Source of the DNA: Culex pipiens pallens
Lineage: Eukaryota > Arthropoda > Insecta > Diptera > Culicidae
DNA: 64,000 bases
Assembly (NCBI RefSeq): GCF_016801865.2
Contig: NC_068937.1
Location: 110,712,664 to 110,776,663, forward strand
Direction: 5' to 3'
How positions within the stretch are numbered: position 1 is the stretch's first letter; each line of letters starts with the position of its first letter. The notes beneath the pieces are model-generated. The model worked only from the letters and a program-made list of their open reading frames with translations, did no database searches and had not been told where the DNA came from. A program made the position numbers and the translations under genes. This document shows, in pieces, positions 10,894-23,639 of this stretch.

Positions 10894-13849
10894 TCAACCA
10901 GAGCTGCACTGAGATTTTTGGAACCCAAATATTTAGTATTTTGACAACTACGGAAACTATCGATATGATTTTGGATTAATTCCCTTGTATATAACATTAT
11001 TTACAACAAAGTTTGAGTATTTTTACGATCAGATTGTTGAAGGAATAGGTTGTAAGTTTGTATATTTTGGAAAAAGAAGACAACAATTTCCTTAGCCTGA
11101 TTTAGTTAAAAAAAAGTGCAATACATCAACTAAAATATTGGGCTCTTTTCGCTACGAAATCAACTCAACTCGCTAAACTCTTCCAACCGGTTCCATAATT
11201 TGCCTCAGTTCTTTAAATCAGTTTATCGCAAAATCAATTCACCGGAACGCTACTCCCAATTTAATTGTCCACCCGGTTCAACTCCCGGATTACGCCCCAC
11301 ATCTCAAAAAGCAACCAAAGTCAATCAATCCTTCACGAGCGCCGCGAAATGAAATGCCTCGGGAGCGATTGTTTTCTCCACTCTCTTCATCCTTCCCCAC
11401 ATAATAACAATAATAACAAGCAAGCACTCAGAAATGAATAAATTATTCAAATCACCATGTGACATGCTGCTGCCTGCCGCTTTCCAAGATGGACCCCGAG
11501 AGTCGTAACAAAAGCTGAGTCCTCTCCAACAGTTTCTTTTTCTCTTCTAACAAGCAAGAAGTGGCCACCTCGAGAGACGCACCCTGGAACGGCCACTCGC
11601 GGACATGTCCCCACTGAAGGGTCTCGCTGAACAATAGAGAGTATCACATAACCTCAATCTCTTGGATCAGCTCGATCCAAGTTCAAGTCACTCGGGGAAA
11701 CAGGTTCTCCGGATTCTCGAGGTTCCACACAGGGGGTAAGACCGGGGGCAGATCCATTGAATAGCGATCATTATAAAGCAATATAAATATGCCAATTAGT
11801 AAAAATAATAATACTTTACAATAAAATAAAATAAATCATTCGATGGGAGATAGGGAAATTGTCATCATTTCGACCTGGGAGAACTGTTGATCGGTCCCTC
11901 CCCTCCCTCATAGGACTCTCTCAGGGGCCACTTTGCAAAAAGGAATTGTTCAAGTGTGTAAAAGTGGCATGAAGCTGCAGAAGTGGCAGTTTCGCCAGCA
12001 AAGACAGTCACTTCACTCTGCACAATGTAACAACAACAGAAACTGGAGAGAAAAAAAAAAGTTAAAGACAAAACGCAATAAAAAAAAATCCTCAACAACA
12101 AACTGCTACTCTACTACTCTGGCGATGATGGCAGAGATTGTGCAAAAATTGAAAGGAAAACAATAAGTCAAGAAACGCAGCGCGACCGGAGATCTGGGAC
12201 ACTGTTAAGGTGAGGTAAGTGAAGTTTGACTGGCACATGATGGCTCGGGGGTCGTCCGGAGAGCAGTTCCTCTCTCTCCTCACATGGGATATTTGCGAAT
12301 GCGAACTGGAGTAGCAAATTTTGTGACGTGATGGGAATGCCAAATTTAGTGATGGTAACAGGACTTGCTTGTTCAATTTTTGTTTGAGACATTTGTAATG
12401 AAACATTCGAGAGAAATTTATACATCAAAGTTAACCTTTCTGGGCAAAAAAAAGGAAGGATTAGGAATACATACATACAAGTTAGTTGGTCACATTATAA
12501 GTGAGTTGGTCAATTTCCACGATTTCGCGGACAGCGAATTCCCGTGAAATTTTGCATTTTTGTAAATCAAAGCTTAAAATTCACGTATAGTTCATCCACA
12601 AAGATAATTATATTAGTTTTTAATTGGTGTTTTTCACTCAATTTTAACTAAAAAAATTGTTACAACAATTACTAAGAAATAAATGCTTTGAAAATCTAAA
12701 TGAAGGTATACAAAATCTGTCAAATATAAAGAATATATTTTCGCAATCATCAAGTTATTACAAAATGCAATGAGTTGGATGATTGCAGTTATTCTTCTAT
12801 CAAAAATTATTTTGATTTCTATTAATTTTGACTTTTTGTTTGTTATGGTTTTAAATATGGAGAATAAATATTTAAATTTTAATGTTTTTAAATTAATACT
12901 TTTTTAAATTACCTTAATAAGTTGTTTGTGATTAGTTTTGAAAAGATTACTTTATTTATTTTTTATTTTAATGAATAATAGCAAAAAATCATTCATCATT
13001 CAGTAAATACGGCAGACTTCCTTTGATTCGATATTACAATCAGGCAATCAGGATATGTAATAAATAATTGAGGTAAGCCCAATAGAAGAAACAAAAAATT
13101 CCATTGTATTAGAGAAAAATATTGAGAAGTGAGAGTTCGAAAGTTGAAGTATTTTATCGAAAACTTACCAAATAAAGACATATTTTTATTCCTTTATTGA
13201 CAATTTGACTACCATTTCATTTTGAACACAAGAAGGTTCAAACTTGGTTTAATCAGATTAAACGAACATTGTTATATTATATTAGTTTTGATTCTAAAAA
13301 TCAGGCCTTAAAAATATTGAAGTTTCTTGTCTGAGTCCTGCGATTTTTTGATGACTTGGTGAATAGTCCCTTTTGAATTTCGAATTTTAATAATGTATTT
13401 TATTCAAAATTTTGAAAATGTCAATTATGTTTATGTTTATGTTTTTGCTTCTTCATATTTTTTTTAAAATTAAAATATAGAAGGGAAGATGAAATATTTT
13501 ACGCATATTTTTATTGGGCTTCTGAGTCTTTCGAAATGTAAAAGAAAATTAAAATTTCATTATTCATTATGGCTAAACAAGACTGTTATAACTTGTTTAG
13601 TAAATTTAATTCAACAACATGTAAAATGGATAAAATAGACGCAAATTAGAGAACACATTTAAAAAGAATCAAAAAAATAACATGCGCTATCTATGAAGTA
13701 ATTTTGAAAAATATTATTAAGTAATTCTTTGATTGGCATTAAACAAGATCAAACTTGTTTTACAACGCCTATTATACAATTTTTCATTTTATTAATAATT
13801 TCTTATAGTTTCACGTTAAAAATTTTTGATCAAAATTTATGGTTGATAG
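10894..13849. other. No gene seen
   Basis: About 11150-12300 is single-copy-looking, moderately GC-rich DNA with no recognisable product. 12550-13850 is very AT-rich with only chance frames and a short GTTTAT run near 13430. I see no TIR pair or target-site duplication here. Confidence 0.4.
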
Positions 13850-14540
13850 AGCAATTGTCATTGGTTCGCCCATACTAGGCTCCAAACCATTTTGGCAGTT
13901 GTTCATACAAAAATGATACGTAAATATTAGAAAATCTTCATTATTCGAAAGAACTTTTCAAGGAATTTTCTGATCGATTTTGTGTCTCCGGCCAAGTTGT
14001 AGGTATTGATGAGGACTATTCAGAAAAAATAGGCACACGGAAAAAATATTGCCGATTTCTAATAAACTTTTTTATTGACAAAAATTCAATTACCAAAATC
14101 CATTTTTTTTACATGTTATGCTATGCTTTAGCGGACAATCAAACTGCAACTTTTGAGCTAGTTAAAAGAATGCCACCAAGTTATGATTTTTTGAAATAAT
14201 GTGTGTGTTTTTTTTAATTTAAAAATATGATTTTTTGTCATTTTTTTCTGTTTTTAATTTTAAATCAAATTTGCAATCGATAAGTTTTATACAGATTTTC
14301 TGAACAAGTGCACCGTTTTCACGATAAAGCTACATACAGTTTAATTTCAATAATTGTTCATTACTGAAAATATTTTTTTGCTAATGGTTCAGAAAATTGC
14401 TGATTAAATTGCCTAAGAGACATTGAAGATTGGATCTCTGGTTGCTGAATTATACCGAATAAAAGAAAAGGAAACAAGATTTTGGAATGTTGGATATTTT
14501 GGAATCAAAACTAACATTTCGAATGGGCGAAATATTGAAT
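13850..14540 (+). repeat. Dispersed repeat family A, single-arm copy
   Basis: It contains ATGATACGTAAATATTAG-, GATCGATTTTGTGTCTCCGG- and CCAAGTTGTAGGTATTGATG-type phrases and ends with ATATTGAATGTTTG, matching one arm of the palindrome at 1240-3184 in the same order. It is diverged and has no coding capacity. Confidence 0.7.
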
Positions 14541-17262
14541 GTTTGTATTGCTACATATTTGTGCATGTAATAATTACATGCAATCGCATGTATTAACGCA
14601 CAGTTTTTCACACTTAACCGTTTCAACTGCAAGTAAATTATCATTTTTTTTGCTGTGCCTTAGAGACATTTTAAAGAGAGCAATAAATTTATATGGCAAC
14701 ACTGCCTAATGTTAAGAGTTAAGAGCATTCCGAGCTTCCATGAAACATTTTTGAATTAAAAGTCCAGGATATTGTAACGGAACAGGACGAACAATTGAGA
14801 TTGACTTTCAACAACGGAAAACTTGCGGCTTGGTCCAAAACTTGAGAGTATTTTTTTAAATTAAATGAATTAAGATGTCAATGATAAATTTCCAACGTAC
14901 CATTCTGTCCTAAGAAGAAGTTCCCTCGAAGACTGCAGTAACTCATGGATTAACATTGGCAGAAAGTGGGCTGTCATTTGTAATTATAATTTCTTCATTT
15001 TTCTAGCGAAATCCGCCAAACTAACATGGTCCCGAGGCCATCAGCTGTCAGGCGATCCACACGGTTCCCAAAACCCGTTTCCAACAGCAGCCTCCACGAC
15101 ACGACAGTGACAATTCCCTTTCGCCAAGCTGACGTGTATCCCTTAAAAGGGATCCCGCGGCGTAGATGTAACTCATCGGAAAATCTCACCTGGTTCCGCG
15201 GGACACTACGTGACGGAATTATGAATTGGTCCCGGGTTTCAGCTGCCGAGCTGACTTAGTGGGGGCTAATTACTGTCTCGCGGTCCCGTGTGCAAAATTT
15301 TGAATTCAATAAACAATTAATAGCGAATGTTGGCGGGCCCTTTCCCGGACGGAGCCTGGATTGGCGTGGCCATTTTCGGAGTGGCCTCCGGTTTATTACG
15401 GGTGCCGTTTTTCGAAGAACTTGGAAAGAGTTTGGTGTTGGCTGACGGTGGTGTAGTGCTGGTTGGAATGTTGCTAAATGGCTGACAGTAATTAACTGGA
15501 TGAGGTTACAATAGTTTGTCTTTTCTTGGGTGTTGCAATGTGTGTATAGAGGCGGGATTTACAGAATAAGGCCTTAGGGACAGCACGAGAACGGTAATAG
15601 GTGGGGTTGTCAGGTGACGGAAAAGGGATTATGAGGTATTTGGAATCCTTTCGAAAGCAGCAGTTCTAGTTTACTCTCATACAAGTATTTATTATGGAAG
15701 TGCAAGCTCAAACGATTTACCCCAACCGAAATTTGATCCAAAGCTCTGTCCCAACTTTTTGAATCAGTTGTTTGGAATCACATCACCGTGTAAAAGGCCA
15801 GTTTGAGGCTTTCCATAAAATAAAATTCATACTCTGCTATTGCTTAGGCGCTACTGTCCAAATCAGGACTATACGAAACAATTACGAGAAAATCTGGTGG
15901 AGAAACTTTCTCCATTATTATTTTTGCTCAAAGCAACCAACGTTAGCCATACTAGCTTTTACTTTCAACTGCGCCGTTTGTCAGTGCTAAATTGACAAAA
16001 GGCCGCCGTACCTTTGCCAACAGTCCCGAAGACCTTTTCCCGCGCTACCCTAATCAGTAATCAACGTCAGATCCAACATGGCTGCCCTTTTCAGCTCAAG
16101 TTATGTGCCATTTTCGATTCTTGCGATCATAGAAAAGTTGATAAAGCATGGCAGTGCTGGTAGTCTGACACTTTTCATAGAAATTATGACAGTTGGAGTT
16201 GTCAGTGGTTCGTATCAGTGCAGCAGCGGCATTGTGCGCACCAAAGTTGAATTTCTCACGCGCGCGCGGTTCCTTCCGTAAAGGTTCGTCGCGTAGATCA
16301 AATCTACTGCGCGTCGTGCCCTGTAACAATTTAAAAACGTACGCACCGGCTGGGATGGAAGCAGAAGGGCTAATCTGGGAGGGAAAATCAGAGCCAGTGG
16401 GAGTGCCTTAGTTGGTACATAAATGCAATTATTTTATTATTTGTCCTCATGCGAAACGGAAAATCCCTGCGGTATTGTGGACGTTAGGGTGATCATTTCA
16501 CCAAATAAATATCAAATGTTTAAAAATAGTTTCCCTTATTTTAGGGGAAGTATTGACTGATAAAAAGTTGCACTCAGTATGAATTCATATGTTGTTTAAA
16601 AGCTAATAAGTATTTCACCGACTATTTCTAACCTCTAAACCCCAAACGCATCGAGTCACTTTCGCAGATTTGTTCGCAAATCCCCACCGGGCGATATCGG
16701 AGTTCATACACTTGCCTTATTTGTAATTCTATTAATCAATTATCGGAACAATATCGGTTTCACTAAACGAGCCCTAAGTAAGTTCAGCTGCAGGGCCATT
16801 ATAGTGCAATACTCCACAGGGACCACGAAGGGGGTGGAAACGGGTCGAAAAAAAATCTCCCCAGCTTACAAGCCTCGTTTGGCTTTACCCAATAAATAAT
16901 TCAAAATCGATTATCTCCCCCGTCCAACAACACAGTATACAGAAACAATTGAGCGAGCAGGACAGAGCGACGCTCGGAGCAATCGCGCAATTGCTTCCAA
17001 ATTGGCACACGTTATGCCACTGCCCCAGCAGTGCTGCCGGCACCAGGTATCGCGCTGTCTCTCTCTGGAAAGCATCATTTTGCGTATAATTTTTTCCTTA
17101 TTTTCTGCGGTTTTTACTCCTTTTGGGATTGCGGTATTGGTCTTCGCAGAGTTTTACAGTCAGTTGCATGGAAGGGTTGAAATTAATTTGCAATTCATCA
17201 AATAAAAAAAAACTCGACCGCATGGTAGATACACACCTAAAACCCTGGGTAGAACATTGGGC
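14541..17262. other. No gene seen; mostly single-copy-looking DNA
   Basis: About 14980-15350 and 15990-17100 are complex, GC-moderate and free of the window's repeat families. No frame shows family-level similarity to a protein I know. These blocks could be intron or regulatory DNA of a neighbouring large gene; that is inference only. Confidence 0.4.
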
Positions 17263-17440
17263 TTCACGGAGAAAAATGGGTTTGCAAAATCATGAACAAG
17301 TGTTCATGAATTTGGAAACCCGAAAACATTGTTCAAATTTCATAGTAGGACGTTTTTCAAAACACTTTAACACTTTATTGGTTGTTCCAATTTTCATGAA
17401 CACTTGTTTGTGATTTTCGGCACCCATTTTTCTCCTGTAA
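17263..17440. mobile_element. Short inverted-repeat element (MITE-like)
   Basis: The left end ACGGAGAAAAATGGGT and the right end ACCCATTTTTCTCCTGT are inverted matches. The internal words ATCATGAACAAGTGTTCATG and TTCATGAACACTTGTT are also inverted. It spans about 178 bp. There is no coding, and no clear target-site duplication beyond a possible TT(C/A). Confidence 0.65.
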
Positions 17441-18059
17441 GATTAAGAAAAGTAGAATAAACTTGGGTACCCTCAATGTTAAACACTAAGATACCCAAGT
17501 AGCAAAAAGTTTCAAGGGTTCTACAAGAGCTCTTCCAAACTGCTATGTTGTAGCTATCTTGAAGAGCTATTGAAAAACTCCTGACATTTTTTACTTATTG
17601 GTACATGTCTTCAACGTTTGGTATTTTTTTAAAGTTTGCCCCAGCAAAAAGACAAGCACTCAAGCATCTCGCAATGCCTGAGACGCCATTCGAATTTGCT
17701 TTGGCCGATTTTTATGGGTTAAATCCTAACAATTCCTAGAATACGTATTAGAAATGTTTGGAATTTTTTTAATATGTTTTAGGAAACAAAAACCCGCAAA
17801 TTTTTATACATAGATAAGTACGGTCCACAATTATGTCATCGAGTTATGATTTAAAATAATCAACACTACGCTCTTTTGAAATTTTTGTCTTGATTACAAA
17901 ATGTTTTTTTCAAAGGGATCACAAATGTTTTTATAAATGAATTAAAATAATGTCTAACATTTTGTTAGATAAGGGGTAAAACAGGTATTCACCTACTTGA
18001 TACAGTATTTGACGTATTTTGCAAAGGGTAAACTAAATCTAACATTATTTTTTTTCAAT
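17441..18059. other. No gene seen
   Basis: AT-rich sequence without a recognisable gene, terminal repeat or long reading frame. Confidence 0.4.
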
Positions 18060-19210
18060 TTCAATTCGGTTTTATTTGTGAATAATCAAGATACAATGAG
18101 TTATTTTGAAGTGCATAACAGAGTTTTGGAGTTCCTTTCAGCTGTGTGTTGCATCATAATCCATTTTGGAACAATTATTTCTTTGAATAAGGCACTAACA
18201 GGAGTAAGAAAAATTAAAAAAAAAAAACTTACAAAAATTGCAAAGAAAAGGGGTAGAGGTAGAGAAAGCTTATATCTAGATCACAGGTTGTTTATCCTCT
18301 GTAGATGTGCTTGATCATCAGTTCCCCAAGGGCCAGGAATTGTTCCACCTTGTTCCGGCAGCTCCGAAACTGCGTCAACATCTCCCCCGCGAGAGCAAAG
18401 AACTGCAGTGTGTGTGTACCTGTTACCGTTGTCTTGCGCGAGAGCACTTTAATCTCCCGCGGTTTTATTCCGGCGTCCGAAAGGTGTCCCTTCAGGTCGG
18501 TGCCGGACGGTCTTGGTAACCCTGCAGGACCACCTTAACAGGGGGCTTCTCGGGGTTAAATGTGTAGAAGTTGAAGTTGCTACGCTTCAATTCTTCAAAC
18601 ACCAGGTCGAAGTTCTTTTTATCCAGTGTGATCACTTGCACTGCCGACTTACCGATTTTCAGACAATATCCGAGGCCTTCCAGCAACTCGTCAACATCGT
18701 CCGCCAACGTGTCCAAAACAAAAATTGGAGGTGGTCTTCGTTCCGTTGGAGAATTATTCTTTTTTGGCGTCGGCACTTTTTTCCGTGCACGACCATCGTC
18801 GTCGTCGTCGCTCAGCATCTGGAACTCGTTCCTGATGGGAATGTTGGCGGATGTTGATGTGCCACTGGTCGTGGCACCGGAGGTACCCGAACGGGTTCGC
18901 ACTGGTGATCTCGGAACATATCCGGGATGTAGTAACTTTTTGTCGATGCCTTCTGCGCTCACTCTCCCCTGCGCGATGGCGGTCGACACGGCGTTGGTTT
19001 GTTTACCTTTTTGCACACGGCCGGTAGACGAACTTCGCGGGTTTTTCAAGGCCGCACTCGAACTGCCACGGCCACGGCCGGCCCTTGGCATGCTAGAGAA
19101 GCAAACTCGCGGGTAATCAAAATCAATTACGGCGAAAAAATCCGAAAAAACGATAGAGCACTGAGTTCTTCACTGCTGCTTGCTTGCGTGCGTACACGGA
19201 GGAGGGCACT
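18060..19210 (-). mobile_element. ORF1-only non-LTR retroelement, nearly full unit
   Basis: On the minus strand the order is a 5' leader (about 19210-19092, starting CAGTGCCCTCCTCCGTG), ORF1 with start at 19091, a stop, a ~200-bp 3' UTR, and an AATAAA signal near 18070 followed by an A-rich end. ORF1 reads 199 codons and then a single-base frameshift; the other frame continues to a stop near 18290. No reverse transcriptase or endonuclease lies between ORF1 and the poly(A) signal. The layout resembles half-LINE (HAL1-type) derivatives that need another element's reverse transcriptase. A partial second copy at 23640-24020 shares the end, so it is a family. An internal deletion of a larger LINE is the alternative origin. 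Confidence 0.7.
18260..19091 (-). pseudogene. Gag-like ORF1 of a Jockey-related LINE, frameshifted
   Basis: The start codon at 19091 opens a 199-codon frame. Residues 1-30 are Gly/Arg/Ser-rich and basic, an acidic DDDDDG run follows near residue 95, then a basic KKVPTPKK stretch, and a folded region with VQVITLDKKNFDLVFEELK and VKVVLQG near the end. This order and the FYTF...P.KVVLQG motif resemble the region before the zinc knuckles (PRE_C2HC type) in Jockey-clade ORF1 proteins, which bind nucleic acid in the retrotransposition particle. After VVLQG the frame shifts by one base near 18520. The other frame continues with LKGHLSDAGIKPREIKVL and ends in ELMIKHIY before a stop. CCHC knuckles, usual in the family, are not seen. 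The clade call is moderate confidence. Confidence 0.65.
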
Positions 19211-19539
19211 GACTGTTAACTTTTATTTCAAAAATGTTTTTTTTTTTTATTATTTTATGAATCAAATTCATAACCCCAACACCTCAAACTAACGTGGCAT
19301 TTACCTAGGATTCCGAATATGTCAAAATTGAGACCAAAAAGTGCCGTCTTGTTGGCCTACAGGGCAAAATTTAACGTTGTAAAATGTTTGACATAGAAAA
19401 ATCGTAAAACTATGAGAAAAACTGCGATTCGCCAAAAAGGTAATTACGTAGGCTTATAGTCCATTAAATTCCCTAATCTTTGACCTATAGGAGTATGAGT
19501 GTTAGAGGCTGTTGCAAAAAAAAATATTGGGGTTTTAAA
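19211..19539. other. No gene seen between two repeats
   Basis: AT-rich spacer with no feature beyond chance frames. A poly-T run sits at about 19238-19247. Confidence 0.4.
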
Positions 19540-20145
19540 AATATTCATTGTTCACAGTAATTTGCAAAATCTATGAGAAAAAGCCAAACCTATCTTAGAT
19601 GTGTATAGCACATTTTAAAGTGCTTCAAAAGACCTTTCAAATGCAACTTAGAGAAATTAGAATTGATCAAGTTTTACGCAAATGGGAGCAATTTTAAGAT
19701 TTTTCATGTTTTTTTTACCTCAAACTTCAACGCCCGTTTAACCCCACTTCCCTTTGTCGTAGAGGGCTCATATTTGGCATGAGATCATCTCATGTGTCCC
19801 ACCCGTGTGGATCAATCGGACCGCGCACTGGATTCAGAATCCAGAGGTCGCCGGTTCGAATCCCGCGGCGGGCGCTCTAAAATTCTTTGGGTAAATTTGG
19901 GTATTCGGCGCCGTCGCTCCGTGCCATACTTTCATACACTTAGGAGCCCAGGGCGGCGAAGTCCTTGTGGATAAAAAGGAAGACACTAGTGGTTGGTACT
20001 AGCAATGGTGACCGACAGCTATAAAGTCAACTTCGTTTTTTTCATCTCATGTATAGACAAACAAATGCTGAAAGTTTCATACAAATCGGAGCACCTCGAT
20101 ACGACCTCTAGAACAAACCGAGCAAAATCTACAAAAACTGCCTCT
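19540..20145 (+). repeat. Dispersed repeat family D, interrupted by a SINE
   Basis: The halves 19540-19795 and 20042-20145 together match the uninterrupted copy at 49785-50105. Landmarks are ACAGTAATTTGCAAAA, CTTCAAAAGACCTTTC, TTTGTCGTAGAGGGCTCATA, TCATCTCATGT and GAACAAACCGAGCAA. The element class is unknown and there is no coding. Confidence 0.85.
19796..20041 (+). mobile_element. tRNA-derived SINE with 11-bp target-site duplication
   Basis: TCATCTCATGT lies at both 19785-19795 and 20042-20052. The body begins with a tRNA-like region (about 19796-19875) that has an A-box-like GATCAATCGGACCGC and a B-box GGTTCGAATCCC. The anticodon-type hairpin CTGGATTCAGAATCCAG gives a CAG-like loop. A non-tRNA body of about 165 bp follows, ending in a T-run. 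The unfilled site at about 50017-50030 confirms the boundaries. Confidence 0.9.
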
Positions 20146-20500
20146 TAATTTGTTAACATTGAAAATTGAACCATTAGATGCTGAGGTATACACATTTGAA
20201 AATGAGGAGCTGTTTGGTTGAATCTTACAAAACTTCCTGTTACTTATTATTTTATCTGCTGTATCTTACCAACCGGGGGTCCAACCTTTAATGATTCTTA
20301 GACAAATTTATCGGAAATTTTCTGAACTTTTCGAAAACAAATATTTTCAGAAATGGACACTAAGGTACACTTAAAAAAACGGCAAACTGTTTTTTTTTGG
20401 CTTAAATCAAACTTCAAGTGGCTATTTAAAAAAAAATAAACATTTTTTCAAATTATTGTAACTCAGCGGCAAACATTTTATCCGTACTCTTTTATAGTTA
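20146..20500 (-). repeat. Dispersed repeat family A, diverged copy
   Basis: Phrases related to CATTGAAAATTGAACCATTA, GATGCTGAGGTATA and AAATATTTTCAGAAATGG match the palindrome arms on the opposite strand. The copy is strongly diverged and fragmentary. Confidence 0.5.
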
Positions 20501-23234
20501 AAAAGTTGAGGATTTCTGACGCATCAAAATTAAAAAAATTAATGAATATGGATTTTTGGAAGGAAGAAAGCGGGGTATTTTTTCAGTGTTCTATTTGTTT
20601 TACAGTTGTCATTTATACCAACAATTTTGTAGGAGAATCGATCAGAAAATGTCTCCAAAAATTACGGATTTTCTTTTATATGATTGTAGAATTAATGATT
20701 TGTGAATTTCAATTCGATTTTGAAATTCAACTGAGTGTAAGCTTACGTGAGGTAAGTGAGGAAAAGATTACCCCTCTGTAGAAATACACAGAAGTTGTTA
20801 AAATAAAATAAATTTTATAATTTATTTTATTTCCAGCTACCGTTTGCTCGTTGGTAGACTGGCTGGCTGGTTGGCTGCAGGACCATCAAAGCAGGCTATC
20901 AATTCGAAGCAATCTGCCTCGAATCTCCGGTATTGGCCGTTTCTTCCCGTTTCTGGAGCCTGGCGGCCGCGCGCGCAATTCAATTGTTTCATATATATGA
21001 GTACCAATTACAAAACAGTTTTGTGCAACTGATGAACCTTAAGGGTAATATACTCTCCAAAGTGGAAGTTGCAGTGCGCACCACTGCTTAAGGAGAAGGT
21101 CTGGTTGGTTGCGGGCCTGGAAGATCTTTATTTGATTGTTTACACCATATGCGCAGTTCGCAGTTAAGGCTTATCGGCGCAGTGTTGAATTAAATCACGT
21201 TTTGTCACACATTTTGTGCGGCAATTCAAGATGGCAACCGGTGATAGTGGGGCGCGGAGTGGGTACGGTTTATGGCAAAGCTCACTTTCCACGCCGAAGC
21301 GGTAGGGCTGCTGCTCACGCGGTAATCGATTGAATCGATCTCCAGGGAGCGCTGCTCGTCGACACGACAAATATGGCCCGCTAGTGTAAACTGTAATTAT
21401 GGAACATTGATTGGTTGCGCGATCGACGCGAGCTCGGTACAGATGTGAAATTAGAGTGCTTCATGATTGACACGATAGGGCGGTCTGCTGAATCGATGAA
21501 CTGTCACTAAATTTCACGAACATTCAACGCCCCTAATGAAGCCCCCGAAAACCAGCCGTCGGAAAATAATTTTTCATTACCTCAATACCTGCGCCGAACC
21601 ATGTCTCCATTGAGCAATGGTGATTTCATTTTATTGCTTCTTAATTTATTTTAACTGCAAACTGCCCCTGTTGGCTACCGTTTCTTGTCGTCTTGGATAC
21701 GGCGATGTCGTCGACAGAGCAGGCTCTGAGCAACATCGGCCCTTGGAGACCCGTCTTGTCTGTCTCAGTACGTTGTGCTGCTGTAACTTCATTCAAGTCA
21801 GGTCCATCGCAGCAATCGCTGCAAAACCGCGCAGGCAATTATGTATTTCTACACCATTCGACATCTGAGAGCTATTTTCTCTAATTAATTGCCATCGAGA
21901 CCCCGCCGCTTAACCCCGTACCCGGGGCCCTGCCATCGGACTAATAGGGTACCTACTCCACCGGGCCTGTTGTGTGGAGTTACGTACGAGAATGTGCAAA
22001 ATTGTGTCTGAAACTGTAATTAACTAATTCTGGTCGGCTGCTGCCGGTCGGTTAGCATGGACTGCGGCGGGGCCACCGAACCCTATTAATCGGTTTGTTT
22101 GTTTGTACGGGAGGGACGGAGCTTGTGGAGACCCTTTTTTTGTTACGGTCTGACCAATCCGTTTGCAGACATGCGTTGAGACACCGTTGACTTCTGCAAC
22201 ACCGTTGGTTTGTTTGATCTAGTTGGCTAAGATGTTTGTAGTTGGTATGAAGTCAATAGTTTTGCAGAGTTGTATGAGCTTTGCAAGACCTATCTACCTA
22301 GTGGAACCTCTCTTACAGATAATACAGTTTTCAAGTCCGGGGCCTTGAAAACTGTATTCAGTCGAGAACATATTCCTATGTCATATTATTTCCAACTGTA
22401 ACGTTGCTGTTCAAAAGGGCTCAATACTTTATCTCACACTCGTTAACGCCTCTTCAACTTCTCAGCGCCTATTGAGTGTGTTAATTCATTTGTTGAGCAC
22501 CTCAGCGTGATCATTCACCAGAGATGACCAGCGAATTCGAGCTTCCCTATCCGATTAACCATATCGTAATGCGCGCTCATTTTGTGCCGTTTTGCGCACT
22601 AATCAGTGTCCTGCCCCCGCGGAACCCTTCTTCACCTCAGGAGTCTCGAAAAGCATGCGTTGGTCGTGCGTGTTGATTAGTGGCGATTCCGCCACCGACA
22701 ACAGGGTCCCCGGGTGCTGGTGGTGAATGGCCATAACAAATTACGGAATGCGCGCATGAATTAAAGATGAGAGCGTGAAGAAAGGCCAAGAAGCGGCCTG
22801 CCGACTGGGCACAATCCCACATTTCATTAATTGCGTGTGTCTTGCTGACGACAAACCCAGCAAAATGTCACCAAAGTCGTCGTCGAGAGCGTCGTCAGGG
22901 ACTCTTACTTTTGGGGGGCTTTCGGAAAGTACGTATTTTATCCATTTCATGAATGGGATATCTCCTATTTATTTTCAATAGATATTTGCGTCTGTAATTG
23001 AGTTTTAACATAAATAAAAAAAACGAATCCTACACCTGGAATGACTTAACGGCCTAATAAAGCGGAAAGCGTAACCATTCTGCCATGCCTGCTGTTGAAA
23101 TTTTGAACAGGTAATCAATTCAGCTAGGTTTACATTACAGGTCAATAAAAAACATTACGTAGTTTACCCTAAAGTGGGTGGTGCCTTCAGTGACAGTTTA
23201 TTTATCAACTTAATGTTAACATGTTAAGGTTAAT
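20501..23234. other. No gene seen; one small perfect hairpin
   Basis: 21130-22930 is single-copy-looking, GC-moderate sequence with repeated AATTAAT motifs and no convincing coding region. At 22324-22359 AATACAGTTTTCAAG and CTTGAAAACTGTATT form a 15-bp perfect hairpin with a GC-rich loop. Its role is unknown. Confidence 0.4.
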
Positions 23235-23425
23235 GTTAACATTCATAGGTTGTCTTCCTAAGGTGTCTTGATAAGGTTCAGTTTGTGACGATACACTACC
23301 TCTTCTTACTAAGCAATCGAATCCAGAAGAGAAAACTCATCAGTTATGTTGGCCGAGCTGGGATTTGAACCCCGATCTACCGCTTACGAGGCGGAAGCGT
23401 TACCACTGGGTTATAATCTATAAGC
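23235..23425 (-). mobile_element. tRNA-derived SINE (minus strand)
   Basis: On the minus strand, positions 23420-23351 read as a tRNA-like head: CCAGTGGTAACGC resembles an A box, GGGGTTCAAATCCC is a strong B box, and CCGCCTCGTAAGCGG forms an anticodon arm with a CGT (Thr-like) loop. The 5' acceptor strand does not pair well with CTCGGCC, so it is a SINE head and not a functional tRNA gene. The downstream body extends to about 23235. Confidence 0.7.
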
Positions 23426-23639
23426 ATCTTCAGATTGTTGTATTTTGAAAAGATCCTTAGATACGATCCAACGACGGGTTTCATGCTGGATAAAGACATC
23501 GTTTACATAAAATTATCTGAGATCAAAATCCATACAAAAATCACTTAAGTGCTCATAACTTTTGTTTGCCACAAATAGCCTAAGACATGCTTCACGTTTT
23601 GTTAATGTCATTGCATGGAAAATATTCAAAAAAATAAAT

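Noticed and set aside
10485..10979. Repeat protein with a 39-residue unit
   Set aside because: The frame is interrupted between units and there is no start context, intron or homology. The period of 117 bp explains it.
19796..19875. Functional tRNA-Leu gene (CAG)
   Set aside because: It has no long variable arm, is followed by a SINE body and is flanked by an 11-bp duplication, so it is a SINE.
22324..22359. Rho-independent-type terminator or miRNA hairpin
   Set aside because: A 15-bp stem without a T run in a eukaryotic setting, and too short for a pre-miRNA. No further support.
23351..23420. Functional tRNA-Thr gene
   Set aside because: The B box and anticodon arm are good, but the 5' acceptor strand does not pair. 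It fits a SINE head better.
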